Source: Brachypodium distachyon (taxonomy: Eukaryota > Streptophyta > Magnoliopsida > Poales > Poaceae). Taken from it: DNA of 64,000 bases. Both the position numbers and the translations under genes were made by a program. The DNA lies in the NCBI RefSeq assembly GCF_000005505.3, contig NC_016134.3, positions 4,712,001 to 4,776,000 on the forward strand, given 5' to 3'. Shown here piece after piece: positions 20,948 to 32,210 of the stretch. The first letter of the stretch is position 1, and each line of letters opens with the position of its first letter. Below the pieces are notes generated by a model. It had not been told where the DNA came from, made no database searches, and was given only the letters and a program-made list of their open reading frames with translations.

Positions 20948-21594
20948 GGGCCTCCACAGTGTGTGCCAAAATGAGGTGACAAATACCAAATTTGGCTTTT
21001 GGCACCGGCAAACAACACTGCAGAGGCGTTGCCAAATTGCCGAAAGAGGGAACCGGAGCACGAAGGTGATCCGATGCCAAATTATTTTTCATCAATACAA
21101 TAATCGGCGGTTGGGGAAGAGCAGTGGCAAATCCGCACGAGGTGGCGGCGCTCGCCAGGCGAGGCCACCAGGTGTGCCGTCAGGGCCCAGAGGGCTGGGC
21201 GGGGCGGAGCCGTCGGGTGGAAGCGGCGGCGGCCCGGAGGGCTGGGCTGGGCGCGGAGGCGATGGCGCTCGCCGGGCGGGAGCGCCGGGTGGAGGTGGCG
21301 GCGGCCCAGAGGCTGAGCGGAGGCGTTGTGACGTGGTTTGGACAGAGGCACTGTGAGGTGGTCTGGGCGGAGGCGCTGGACGGCTGGGCAGAGGCCAGAG
21401 GCGTTCAAGATGCTGCATTCGTGACTTCGTGAGGAAGAAGAGACAAGAAAGAAAGAAATAATATTTAATTTATAATGGGTCCCTCTTGTCAGTAAATTAG
21501 GCATCTCTCACACTGGAGCACAAAGCCAAATTTAACTCCGATGCCAAATGATGCTTACCTGGCCGGTTTGGCTTTTGGCACACCGTGGAGGCCC
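20948..21594. mobile_element. TIR DNA element with GC-rich interior
   Basis: Terminal inverted repeats: GGGCCTCCACAGTGTGTGCC on the left, and GGCACACCGTGGAGGCCC on the right, whose inverse is GGGCCTCCACGGTGTGCC. Both continue into 'aaaa(t/g)ccaaa(tt)'. The interior 21130-21420 is very GC-rich and open in several frames, with no domain I can name. I could not identify a clear target duplication. It may be a Pack-type element carrying captured host sequence. Confidence 0.55.
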
Positions 21595-21799
21595 ATCTTC
21601 AACAATCCATTACTAAGGCTGATACATAGACGAGAGAGAATAACCAAACTCAGAAAATAATAAGGGCATCTTCAACAGGGGACACAGATACATTGGTCCA
21701 TGTCATCACTTTTCTCTCTATCCTAATCTCACCTCTCCTCTACTATATATGGATTGTTTTATTTTATACTTTTCTCTTTTCTAACAGGCCCACTGTCAT

Positions 21800-22235
21800 C
21801 CTCTTTTCTAGTCTTGTTACCCGTGTCTTGGCGGTATCTTCCAGAAGAAACCATCTCTTGTTTTTTCCTCAACCTCTCTTCCACATCTGCCCTCATGGTG
21901 TGGCCAAGGACTATATCAGACGGTGGTTACGCTTGTGCTACGGACCATTTGGCGACACCGGAACGACGTGGTCTTCAATGGGGCTTCTCCTTCAGTCCAA
22001 CGGGTGCTCCTGAACATTTGAGAGGAGGTGGTACGCTGGGAGAATGCAGGCTTCTTAGTGGTGGTTTATCGTTTTCGGCTGCTTTGGTGAGTGGGTTGCT
22101 TGATGCCAAGTCGATTTTTGTTGTTTTTAGCCACCTCGTTGCGTTGTAGCTGCTATGCAGCGTTGTAACTAGCCTTCTGGCCAAGTCCTTCTTTAATTGA
22201 AGATGCACCCGTTGCATTCTTGAAAAGAAGAAGAG
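21800..22235 (+). mobile_element. LINE (non-LTR retrotransposon) 3' remnant
   Basis: The plus strand encodes a diverged C-terminal piece of a LINE ORF2 protein, IWRHRNDVVFNGASPSVQ followed, after one stop, by EEVVRWENAGF (about 21943-22060). It resembles the W-x-x-R-N-x-x-x-F segment that follows plant LINE reverse transcriptases. A typical LINE 3' region follows. Stops and frame breaks show it is dead. Confidence 0.5.
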
Positions 22236-22435
22236 ATCTTAGTTAACCTTGTCTTGCACCTTTGAAAGACCATATTAATATAGTGTATAATTTTTTATAT
22301 GCGCGCAGCTTTAAGCTAAGTTCATTTCAGTGCAATAATTTTCTATGGGCACATCGAATTGATGTGCATGTATCCGTACACAGACACTTCTGTTACTGAG
22401 TGTTAACTGCCAACTATGATATATATTATATGATC

Positions 22436-22684
22436 AATGCAACTATGAAACATTGTAAATTTGAAATGTGCACAAAGCATTGATAGTAGACATGAGGACA
22501 TATATTTATTAACTAGCTCGTGGGAAAATGAGACATGCACACATCGCCGGGAGCTACAACAGAAATTAAACATAAAAAAGGGATTACACAAGAGGAAGCC
22601 ATGCATAAACCATGCACCCCACTGCTCACTACTAGTGAGCTAGATAAAACCTTGTCATTGTCAAAACAGGATTGAAAAAACCTG
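22436..22684 (-). other. 3' flank of GRX-D, with conserved hairpin at 22667-22684
   Basis: 22436-22520 matches the sequence directly beyond the GRX-E stop ('gcaactatgaaa', 'tttgaaatgtgcacaaa', 'catatattt(a/g)ttaactag'). This shows what GRX-E fused to. CAGGATTGAAAAAACCTG at 22667-22684 is identical to the 18-mer behind GRX-A. Confidence 0.55.
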
Positions 22685-22814
22685 CTCAACGCAAACTAGG
22701 CCATTATATATGATGTTCTAGGAAAATTGAAATCGCCACATTCTTCCACCTCAATTTATTTTTGAAGAGACCTCAGAGTAGGGTCTCTATAAACCGGTGT
22801 TCCGGTCCATGGGT

Positions 22815-23126
22815 CTACAGCCAGAGGGCACCTGCATTTCTCAGCATAGGGACCAGCTCGCCGCCAAGATGCAGAGACATGACCTTGTTCGTCCCACCGA
22901 CCAGCTTCCCACCAATGAACACTGCCGGGACAGATGGACCTCTCCCGAGGAGCTTGAGGAGCGCTTTCTCCATCTCCTTGCCTTTAGGGTCCTGATCTAG
23001 CTCATGCACTAGAGCATTCACCCCAAGGTCGCAGAAGAGGCGCGACACAGTGTGGCACATGCAGCAGGAGCTCAGGGTAAAAACCACCACAGCCCGCTCC
23101 GACGCTAGCTTCATCACGCGGTCCAT
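22815..23126 (-). CDS. CC-type glutaredoxin (ROXY-like), GRX-D
   Basis: Intronless 103-aa CC-type glutaredoxin: [18 protein letters not shown], active site [44 protein letters not shown], end GALWL. All landmarks of the family are present. Start by homology with its paralogues, with a TATA box about 190 bp upstream. Its promoter, leader and 3' flank match GRX-E closely ('acaaaaggtgttga' just upstream of both TATA boxes), so GRX-D and GRX-E are the youngest pair. Between its 3' flank and GRX-C lie the CACTA, LTR, TIR and LINE insertions. Confidence 0.95.
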   Translation of the reverse strand: MDRVMKLASERAVVVFTLSSCCMCHTVSRLFCDLGVNALVHELDQDPKGKEMEKALLKLLGRGPSVPAVFIGGKLVGGTNKVMSLHLGGELVPMLRNAGALWL

Positions 23127-23277
23127 TGATGATCTGCCTTGTAATGTACAATGTTTGTGTGGAAATTAATCTCTGCACGCTAGCTTGCCTTGAGTGGATT
23201 GGAGGAAATTGACTTTGAAATGCCCAAGAGCCTTTGAGTTGCTCTATAGTTGATCTTCTGGGAATATATGGAGACTT

Positions 23278-23320
23278 GGATGGTTTGATAGCACAAAGGG
23301 GAGGCGCGCTTCCTTTTATA
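23278..23320 (-). promoter_or_regulatory. GRX-D core promoter: TATA box and shared leader motif
   Basis: TATAAAAGG at 23312-23320 (minus), then GTGCTATCAAACCATCC ending at 23278. Layout and sequence match GRX-A. Confidence 0.65.
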
Positions 23321-23624
23321 GAGCTACAAAAGGTGTTGATATCTATACTAGGGTCTCTTCACAAGTTGGAATGTGTATCCAGTGCAAGCAAGATCATGAA
23401 GTGAGTGATTGGACAGATCAGTGTGCATGGTGTGGTTGTGGCAAGCTATCTTTAACATGTATACATGCAGGTGTACCTAATTTGGATGTTTCTCGAAAAA
23501 TTGGGAAAGCTCCTACAAGTACAATCTAGGACCATGCATGCACAGCATATGCATACATAGCAAGGCTTTGACCTGGATCGATGAGAATAAAATCAATCCC
23601 TTAAGCAGATTGCTGTAGCCTGAA

Positions 23625-23705
23625 GCCGTTTATTTTTAATCAACAGGGGCCCAAAGAATATTGGAATAATATTTGTGCTTGCCTAGAGCGAAATATTGCA
23701 TTGTG
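23625..23705 (-). promoter_or_regulatory. Conserved distal upstream block of GRX-D
   Basis: 'cccaaagaatattggaataat' core (positions about 23650-23670) followed by 'cttgcctagagcg'. Shared with GRX-A, GRX-B and GRX-E. Confidence 0.45.
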
Positions 23706-24189
23706 TGTGTACCTATGAGTAGAATGATTCTTGTTTTGAAATGGATTTGTCTGGTCAAGCTGTGTGCTAGCTGTACAGACAAACAAGGAGAACTTAAAGT
23801 CGACTTATTCAATTCGGAGGTCGAACATACTAATTAATTTCAACTAATGGAGGTCAATGACACACATATTCTGATTCTACGTGACCTAGTGTAAGATAAA
23901 GATCAATCAGTACACAAGGTTGAAATCAGGGAAGGGAAGAAGCTCTGGTTTATGAATCTGATCATCTGAGGTGTACTCATATTATCATGAAGTTCGACTC
24001 AATTGGAGATTTCATTATAAAATTACACGGCGGATTTGTAAGAGTTGTCTCTTCTTTATTCTTGATTCTTCGGTCATATGCAAGGAGAGAAAGAAAATAA
24101 TTAAAGCATGCTAGGAGAGAAGCTGCTCACAATCATACTGGGAAAAGCAAAATCGCATAGTACCATACATATCCCATCAGTATAAATTG

Positions 24190-25540
24190 CTAATAATTCA
24201 GTATAAATTGCTACGAACTTGGAACGGTGAAATCCTGCACTCTCTACCAGCCTCAAAAATGCTACTCAGCCACCAAAAGGCGGTGTCGACAACGAAGTGG
24301 AATGCCCATACAGTACGGCGAACGCTTTGCTTGTAAGGAACCGATTCTTACCAGCTAGCTGATCTGGTTTCTAAATCCTGAGCATCCATCCATGGAGCTC
24401 TCATCACCCACACTGCCCTAATCTCTAGGCACGCACAGAATCTGCCCAACTTGCCTGCTTTTCCTCTGCAGATTTAGCTGCTGCTTCTGCTTTGCGAACC
24501 CGATCGCCGTCATAATCGTTGGCCTGGCCGTACCAGATATGAGGCGCCGCGATGCCGACCACAGCGCAATCCGTGAATTCCTTTCAACATCCTCACCGAA
24601 TCCATCCTACAAAAGAGCTCTGCTGAGACAAGGAAAGTTGAGAGAAAGAGATGCTGCGTGTGGCACCACACAGTTGCTAACATGTATGGCGTTGCAGGCA
24701 TCTGCAGAATGTTTCTGCAAGATATATATCATCTCATCTTTTGTGTATCTTTTCCGCCTGTTTTGATGCATGACGCAGACCAGAATGGGATATCTATCTC
24801 GATAGAGACATGCTTATCCTCTAGATCTGCCATTATACTCTTCACCTGGAAAGAAAATGCATGCCAGTGTTGTGTAGAGCAATCCCATAGCTCCTCAGGA
24901 ATCTGATGGTTCTTCAGCAATTCTTGGCTCCTCACCTTCTCAAGGGCTAGCCTTGGCTCCTGCAAGAACATTGTTTGGTGTTTACCTCCTCAGATCAAAT
25001 CTTGTACTGCACTTCATTACACAAGAACAAAATATTCTGATGTTTGATGAGTGTAACAACAAGTGTACATGCAAAGCAGAGGTGATCTGCACCTATCAAG
25101 GTAACCGTCAGATGTACCCTTTGTGCACGAATCTTTAAACATTAAATGCTTTTAAAAATCATGGCAGTTGGATGCACGGGGCGCGAATCACAAAGTCACG
25201 TCCAACGGCAGTTGGTTGAGATACCTCTAAAGTACCGAGACACATTGCGGGTATTTGGAGCGGTTCTGGCCACTGCATTATTCGATCCCTATATTTGGAA
25301 TTCAATTTGCCGTGGACATAGCTAACATTTTTTTAACATTTGAGCAGTATTTGTTCGAAGCAGTACTGTGTGTGCTTAATTATGATTCTTCGACACGTGG
25401 AAGTGCAAGACAAGACCTAACCTAGCTACATTGCTGCAATATGCCGACACCTAAGAGGATCTTGTGCCATTAGTGAAAGTGGAAGACCAAGCAATTCAAG
25501 TTTATTCTTTGATAAGGATGAGAGCGATGCCTTCTAAGTA
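24190..25540 (-). other. Co-duplicated block of unknown function, copy 3 (best preserved)
   Basis: Minus-strand islands in order: EPRLALEK between TTGCAG and GTGAGG (about 24937-24960); VKSIMADLEDKHVSIEI after TTTCCAG (about 24800-24842); a stretch beginning MPATPYMLATVW after TTCTGCAG (about 24600-24697); and RKAEAAAKSAEEKQASWADS (about 24430-24500). The far end carries 'cacctaagaggatcttgtgcc' (about 25446). The charged K/A/E segment looks like a coiled coil. I cannot connect the islands into one convincing frame, nor name the family. It is either a small spliced gene, a decayed gene or a non-coding transcript. It lies about 1.1 kb upstream of GRX-D on the same strand. Confidence 0.4.
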
Positions 25541-25779
25541 ATCATCTGAAACCCTAATCTGATCCGAACCTTTGACACGCATAAAATCCATTTTTTAAGG
25601 ATTTAATCCAATTTGCACACTAGCTGACGGTAGAAGTTGACGCCTACTAGGTGAATGATGCCCCTGAGCTATGTTATCCCCACATTTTTCATGTTCCGAG
25701 AATCCTTTCTTGATGTGATATATTGGTTCGGAGACATGTGAAGAAGCATGTTAACCACATTCAGTAAGAGGAATTATAT

Positions 25780-26200
25780 TCTTTTTTTTAACGAGACAGA
25801 AAGAGCAATGCATATTTCAATAAGAGACACTCAGACAGAGTTACAAATGTTTGCAAGAGCAGATTGAGTGTCGAGGTTCGCACAGAAGGAGAAGAGGTTC
25901 GTTCAAGCAGAAAACTGAACAAGTTTTTGACCCCTCAGTTATGTATGCCAATTTAGTTTCCTATTTATACTTTAGGTGTCTCCCTTACAATTTTGTTCAA
26001 AAAACATTGACCAACTATTGTTTTGGTCCCTGGCCTTCCAAACCAGAACAGTAACATTTTGAGTGTCGAGGTTTGCACAGAAGAAAAAAAAAGGTTCATT
26101 CAGGAAGAAAAAACGAAAAAGTTTTCGATCCCTTGGCTATTGACTTATTTTAGTTTGTAGAAACAAAGGTTCATCAAGCAGAGAATCAAATAAGTTTAGA
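25780..26200. repeat. Duplicated repeat with two internal copies, related to 38.2-38.4 kb
   Basis: 'gagtgtcgaggttcgcacagaag' followed by 'aggttcgttcaagcag' occurs at about 25865, diverged at about 26058, and again near 38300. The leading part ('gagttacaaatgt' preceded by a T-run) resembles a retroposon end lying in antisense. It shows that the GRX-D/GRX-E duplication extends this far. Confidence 0.45.
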
Positions 26201-27340
26201 GTTGAAAAGAGAAACATCATGTAGGATAAAACAAAGGCTTTTTTATAGTGACACTATTTATAAGATTAGAAAAAATTAGGGGAAGCCCTTAAATAATTGA
26301 GAAATATAAAACCAAGAAATTCAAAAAATATGGTGAATTTACAAGAATGTTCGAGTTTGCTTAAATTTCCAAGTTTTCAGAATATTTCTGACATATTTTT
26401 TTTCCTAAGTGTCATTTGTTTGCCTTGTTCGAATATCCACGTCTGTAGAAATTAATTTTGGAGCATTTTTATGTTTCCAGAAACTATTTTCATTTTTCTG
26501 CCTTGGAATTTCTGATTATTGCAGTGTTTTCTTTTTCCTTTTCAAAACAATCCCGGGTTTCCTTTTTACTCATGTAAAAATTGTTACATTTTTGCCTCGA
26601 AATGGTCTAGAAGCTGCATCCCTATTGTGCAGTGCATTTGATATTAGTGGAGAGCAGGGGTGGAGGGTGCTGTTTAGGTTGCTCTTGCTCCAGGGAGTCT
26701 CAATGGTTGCATGCTTCCTACCTTCTCAGGAAATTCTGAGATTCTCATTCGGGCCTTCACTATTATTCATGTCTGTCTCTCTCTTCTTGGAGCTAATTTG
26801 AGTACAGTTTTCGTGTCTGTCATCCCATCTTGATTTTACAACTGATACAACACCAAGATTACAGAGTTGGAGGCTTGTAAATTAACTACGCACCTGCTTC
26901 CATGGGATACGTTGCTAAATCCCTAAACCCTGATGTATGTTGCAGCTGGCAAAAATGAAGAAGAGATAGCTGCTGCTCCTATTAAATCTATGGATTGTTT
27001 TTAGATAATGAAATCTGTGGAACTAACCTGCAGAAAATTGAGCATCCACCTATCAGTATGTGGCCTGACAAGAACCGCGATATATGTAACAAGAAGTCTC
27101 ACTTAATTAGCAACAAGAAAAGGGCTCACAAATTAGCAATAAACTGAAAAGATATATAACTGGTCGGGAACACTCCCGCAAAGAAGCAAAAAACAATGTG
27201 GATCAAGAAAGCCATATTTACACTGTCATTTCAAATTTCCATATTTGCATTTCTATCTCATCTAAGAAATCATACAATATTTGATATAATTACACCATAT
27301 TGTACATGCTGGAAAGGAAAAAAAAAAGTACACCTAATAA
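26200..27340. other. Intergenic DNA, no supported gene
   Basis: AT-rich. A 130-codon plus-strand open frame (26409-26801) is rich in F/L/S and lacks any motif. I treat it as chance. Confidence 0.45.
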
Positions 27341-27349
27341 ACATAGAGA

Positions 27350-27452
27350 TTACTTATTGACATTGGGGCAAAGTTCTGCTTGATCTGGCTCCGAGCAATT
27401 CCTGCAGCCATGGGATAAGCACTCCAGCAAGCATGTGCGGCCCTGACCGGAT
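27350..27452 (-). other. Candidate cysteine-rich terminal exon
   Basis: After a good minus-strand acceptor (CTTTGTCACAG) the frame reads DGISGQGRTCLLECLSHGCR, then NCSEPDQAELCPNVNK and a stop. The five cysteines look deliberate. No matching upstream exon was found, and the family is not recognised. It may be an alternative 3' exon of the FkbM gene to the right or a relic. Confidence 0.25.
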
Positions 27453-27529
27453 ATGCCATCCTGTGACAAAGCTACCAAGTGTAAGAGAGATGGAGGGCTG
27501 AGAAGGCTCAACTGGCAATTTCTGTTAAA

Positions 27530-28450
27530 CAAATTGCTCTCCCCAGCAAACTACAGGTTAAAGGATAGGTGCAAAGATCAACTAAGATCATATCAGCTTC
27601 CTGCATTAATATATCATCTCCCCCACCTAACTCATCTCAAAATACAATGCAGTCCTCATTTTGTACGTTAGAATACATAAACCAAATAGAAAGCCGAAAA
27701 AACTGATGTGTTACCACAATTGCGAGAAATAGAGTATCGACCAAAACTAGCTAGGATAGAGCTATGAACTCATCAATGTGACCTGAGATTATATTTCAAA
27801 CCATGACAATTGCTTTGAACAGGAACCCACTATTCTACAGTTCAACTATGAATCAATATGTCCAAAAATGAATTAAGTTGATAGAATTCTCACTAAGGAT
27901 TATGTCTGTCAAAATCAGAATTTTTTCCATTGCGTCACCAAGCAAATGCTGAAATTCTGGAAACAAAGGAAAGATATATCCAAAAATTAAATGCTGAAAT
28001 TCTGAAATGCTCAGAACATACCAGCCGCTATAACTAGTCGGAACTAATAAACAGTTCTCAGTTGTCAGTGTACAAAAATATGCATAGCAAAGCAATAAAA
28101 GTTTCCTTTACAAGTAGCTGGCTAATAGATATTGAAAGCCACTGGCAAATAGAATGCATTCTGGAGTAGCAATCAAGCTACACCCTCACGACTTATCTTT
28201 TTTCAGTCAACAGGAACTGCAAAGGAAAATTTTGAACAGGGTTCAATATGCCAAATCTTCCCATGTTTTAGTTACTCTGATGAACTCACCAGAAAACAGG
28301 ATTAATTGAAAGATATACTTCAAAAAGGTCAAATTAATGATGGAGCCCATAAGTAACACTACAAGAGATCTAACTAGAGCAACATTTCAAGTACATCACC
28401 ATTGCAAAGGAATGAAAAAAATTACTACAATATGTCATTACTATCGATTT
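27530..28450. repeat. Segmental duplication, left copy (pairs with 38.47-40.56 kb)
   Basis: Long stretches match the right copy in order: 'ctctccccagcaaa', 'cagcttcctgcat', 'aaccatgaca(a/g)ttgctttgaacagg', 'caactatgaatcaatat' and 'cagtcaacaggaactgca', then 'aaatcttcccatgttttagtt'. The right copy has about 1.1 kb of extra sequence between its two halves. Confidence 0.65.
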
Positions 28451-29060
28451 TGATGTCTCTCAATTCCATACTCCGTATCTTCCAAGTGCTAATGAGTTTG
28501 ATTGAGAAATTTCATTGGTTACTTGTAAAATATTACCTAGCCTGGATATGACATTTTTTTCACAACTGACTTATAAAAAAAAAGGTTTTCTTGCTCTTGG
28601 AGTTCTTACAAAAGGGTGGTTTCTATGTTATACACACCTTTCTTTTCAGATTTTCTTACAGAACTTACAAATGTTGTTTACATGGAGGGTTCATCGATCT
28701 TTTGGCTATTTCTAAGTTGCTTTTGCCATTTGTCCTGTCAATTGATCTGATTTTGTTCCTATGACTGGTGTCCAACTGTCCACACTGGGCCATGGCAATG
28801 ACAGGTCATCGGGTCACATTCAATTCACTGGAGGAGATTGTTCTTGATAACCTGCCAGCAAGAAACTCCACCGTATCCAAGCCTTATGGCTATGAGAAGC
28901 ACATAACATAGATGGAATAAAATTGATGGTTATTCACCTTCAAACAAAATATATGTACATGCTTCAAAAGAGCAAAAGAAACAAAAAACAAGATAATTTA
29001 ACCCATATGTCAGTGGGACAATAGAGGTTCGCAGATCCTCAAACACCAAAAAAAGGAGTT
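28450..29060. other. Intergenic DNA
   Basis: No gene, RNA or element ends seen. Confidence 0.4.
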
Positions 29061-29062
29061 AA

Positions 29063-29313
29063 GAGTGTGTTTCGTTCATGCCTAAATTTGCCCTACCAAA
29101 AAATTGGCAACCTACATTATTTTGGTCTTTGTTTGGTTGGTATCCAAACATTTGGTAGCCAAAAGAATCTTGCCAACCATGTCACATCCCTCTTCACACA
29201 TCTTGCAAACTTTTTGGCAAACCAAGGGGCAAGAAATCCTCAACCAATTTTTTGGCTAGCCAATGGTTGGCAAAAATCGATAGGGCATAGATGGGCAAGA
29301 ACCAAACACACCC
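29063..29313. mobile_element. Tourist/Harbinger-like MITE
   Basis: 251 bp. The ends are GAGTGTGTTTCGTTCATGCC and the inverse of GGCAAGAACCAAACACACCC. TAA flanks both sides, as expected for PIF/Harbinger target sites. Confidence 0.75.
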
Positions 29314-29720
29314 TAAATCCTTAAAAGTTCCATATGATTAAGGATGCTTAGAATTAGCATTGAATCATTGATCTTAGATCATAATCATTGAAGTTTCATT
29401 ACTTAGAGGATCTCCATTCAGAGTTTCAGACTGACAGTACAAACATAGAGTTAATCGGAACAAGCATGTGCCAAAATGTCATTACGAAGCATCTATAACA
29501 TGTGATGTTACACGATCCAGCAATCAACATACTAGCCTAAAAGAACCGAAAGGGCACATTGAATTTGGGAAAAAACGATATGCATGAAGTATCTGAACCT
29601 CTGATCTGCTGCCTGGGATAAGGGGAAACTTACAGTTCAGCATATCCTATCTGACTGTTAAAATGTTCATATACAATCCTCAGCTTAGGAGCGTCGAAGT
29701 ACCACACAAAAATCATCTGT

Positions 29721-31273
29721 CTATTCTTTTGTGCAGTGAGCATCCGTGCCACGCCGCGTACAGTGATTGTAACCAACATTACCAAGAAATGCCCTTATCT
29801 CTTGTGCACTACTGTTGCTCGCCTGCAGTAGGCGCTCATCTTCTTCATATATAAGGTAGGGAGCTTCACCTTTCCTCCTTGAGAGCAACTTTGATGCACC
29901 TCTCAGAACATGGTATTCCCAACCTTGAACATCAATTTTGATCATAACCACTCGCTCAGTATCCGAAATGACTTCGTCCAATGGGATTGTAGCAACTTCG
30001 ACAGCAATTTCTTCATTAGATTTGAATGCTAACTTTGCACCAGTTGCAGATATAGCACTGTTGTCAAGTCGTCCAATAACCTACATTATCAGAACACTCA
30101 CATTAAGGCAGCTGTCGAGTAAGCACAATAAAAGTATTATCTGAATCAGAGAAAGCAATCTGAGATTCCAGAGTGTGACTCTCATATGAACGAACAAGTC
30201 CAATTTGTAAATTGGGGCATGTTTGTGTGATTTTATTTATGTCATGTATGTTTGCATGATAATTTGAAAATTTGACGGCATTAGCAAAAGAGCAACAGGC
30301 AAATCAGGAAATTAGAACCTTAGCCAGAATGAGTTTCACTGCAACTAGCTAGAAATTTCCATTTCTGAACTCAAAAGTGCCATATCTGGTCACTCGCTTA
30401 GTATAAAAAAAATATGGCTATTTATTACTCAACTCAAAGAACAAAGCAATTTCCATTTATAAACGCTCCAATTAGGAAGTAAATCAATGGAAAACTAAAC
30501 TGTTAAGGAACAGGAAACATTCAGACTTATTAAGTCTATATACTTGACATGTATTTATGTGGTCAGTCCATGATCCTTCCAAGAATGATGCAATGGCCTT
30601 GTTAATTGTTACTACTAGGATGCATGAAAATTGCAATTAGAGCAACCCGAAGCATACAGGATCCTCTAAATACCTTATGCATTGTGATGTTCCCAAGTCG
30701 ATCAGAAGCCGCAGCATGATACACCACCAACTTGTCCTGCACCCTGTTGAGGTACACTCCATCGCAAATGCGCTGCAGATTCTCGAAGACGGGCTCGAAA
30801 GCGACGACCCGGAAGCCCATGACGGCCGCCGCGAAAGCCGCCATCCCGACATTGGCGCCCACGTCGACCACCACCCCGCCTTCACCGGAAAGCTTCCCCC
30901 CGAGCAGCTGTTGGATGGTCTCGGAGATGTCGGGCTTGCGGAAGCGCTTGCCCTTGAGGAGGCGGGCGATGTTCCTGTGCGGGCGGTCGGGGAGGGAGCC
31001 CATGTCGGCGAGGGAGTAGAAGAAGGGGCGGGGCACGCCCTCCACGAGGCCGGCGAAGACCGGCGAGGCCTGCGGCGAGGCGTAGCAGTCGAAGGGGGCG
31101 GAGAGGAGGGGGCGGGGTGGGGCGGCGGCGGGAGTGGTGGGGGAGAAGGTGAGATCTGGGGCTCTGGAGAGGACCAGGAGGAGGAGGATGAGAGCCGGGA
31201 AGAGGAAGAGGAGGGCTCTGGGCGTGGAGGAGGCATGCCGGCGCCAGGAGGCGGCGGCCGGTGCCGCCGGCAT
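29721..31273 (-). CDS. FkbM-family SAM-dependent methyltransferase, membrane-anchored
   Basis: Two exons, 31273-30674 and 30080-29721, joined AAG to GTT in phase 0 across a 593-bp GT/AG intron, give 319 aa. Residues about 20-36 form a hydrophobic signal anchor after a short basic N-terminus, suggesting a type II membrane protein of the secretory pathway. A proline-rich linker follows. The SAM-binding motif VVDVGANVG is at about 135-143 and AFEP at 158-161. The FkbM hallmark KIDVQGWE is at 248-255. FkbM proteins generally methylate oxygen atoms, often on sugars. The substrate here is unknown. The start is the first ATG upstream of the anchor. GC-rich exon 1 produces long spurious open frames on the plus strand. 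The gene sits between two glutaredoxin units, apparently as original single-copy DNA. Confidence 0.9.
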
Positions 31274-31382
31274 TGGCTGGACAGACTAGGTTCTGGCGGC
31301 CGCCGGCGACGGGGAGTGCCGCTTTGAGAAGAGATCTACGAAGTAACTTTTCTTCGGTAGTACTGTATTTGTTACTTTGAAG

Positions 31383-31730
31383 AGGCAGTGTTTGGCTGAG
31401 AACACGAACCGGAGTGTAATGGAATGGTTTCAAAAGTTAAGGTTTCAAAAGTTAAGATGATTTTCGTGTTGGGTTCTTAGAACACAGAAAAGATGATTCC
31501 TGTGTTTGGTTCCAAAAGTTAAGGATGATCTCAAAAGGAAATATTCCTTCAATATGCCAACCATCTCATTCCTCAAAAATGTAAGAATGAGTTGGTTCCA
31601 AATAGAACCAGTGATCTAAATGTTTGATTCTTAGGATATAGAAAAGTAAAACCGTTCCATTACATTCCATTCCTATAAGAATAGAACCGTTCCGTTCCAT
31701 TCCACCTCGCTATAGAACCAAACACTACCT
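31383..31730. mobile_element. TIR MITE upstream of the FkbM gene
   Basis: Ends AGGCAGTGTTTGGCT and the inverse of AGAACCAAACACTACCT. AAG precedes and follows, giving a 3-bp target duplication. The interior repeats 'ttcaaaagttaagg' and 'ccattccattcc'. It lies about 110 bp upstream of the FkbM start and so may touch its promoter. Confidence 0.7.
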
Positions 31731-31737
31731 AAGTTAC

Positions 31738-31960
31738 TACCTCCATAGTGGGTAGTAAACTAGTAATATATATATATATGGTGTCATGCATTGTGTCATT
31801 TATTAGGTTGTAGACTCATCTTACTTTGGTTTGTGTGATGTTATGGTAACATATCTAATTATCACAAACTTTTCTCTCCTCATTAATAAGATGCCACATC
31901 ACCAAATTTGGTTAGTTGGCACTTATGTTACCACATTTGTTACTCCCACTATGACCAGCC
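31738..31960. mobile_element. MITE with CATAGTGGG-type termini
   Basis: The left end reads CTCCATAGTGGGTAGTAA. The right end ACTCCCACTATGACCAGCC is its inverse with a few changes. About 220 bp, AT-rich, non-coding. Confidence 0.5.
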
Positions 31961-31981
31961 TTAGTATTACAGCAGCCAGTA

Positions 31982-32081
31982 CTCCCTCCGTCCCATACTT
32001 TCTATTACATGTATCCAGACGCTTCTTAGCATAGATACATTCATATTTAAATTTGAGTCACTTAATATGAGACGAAGGGAG
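31982..32081. mobile_element. Stowaway MITE
   Basis: CTCCCTCCGTCCCAT at the left and ATGAGACGAAGGGAG at the right, flanked by TA. About 100 bp. Confidence 0.75.
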
Positions 32082-32092
32082 TATAAAAATAT

Positions 32093-32206
32093 ACTCCCTC
32101 TGATCCTAAATTCTTGACTCAAATTTGCCCAAATATGAACGTATCTATACTTAAAAAAGTCTAGATACATGTAATATTTCGGCAACAATTTAGGATCGGG
32201 AGAAGT
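32093..32206. mobile_element. Stowaway MITE
   Basis: Starts CTCCCTCTGATCCTAAATT and ends AATTTAGGATCGGGAGAAG. Closely related to the element at 57884-57996. Confidence 0.75.
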
Positions 32207-32210
32207 AGCT

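Noticed and set aside
21082..21504. Open frames in the GC-rich core of the TIR element
   Set aside because: Open in at least three frames, low-complexity A/G/R/P, with no recognisable domain.
26409..26801. 130-codon hydrophobic plus-strand frame
   Set aside because: T-rich DNA yields F/L/S-rich translation. No motif, no homologous segment elsewhere in the window, no promoter or splice context.
30677..31327. 216-codon plus-strand frame over FkbM exon 1
   Set aside because: Antisense shadow of a GC-rich exon. The minus strand carries the SAM-binding motif and a signal anchor.
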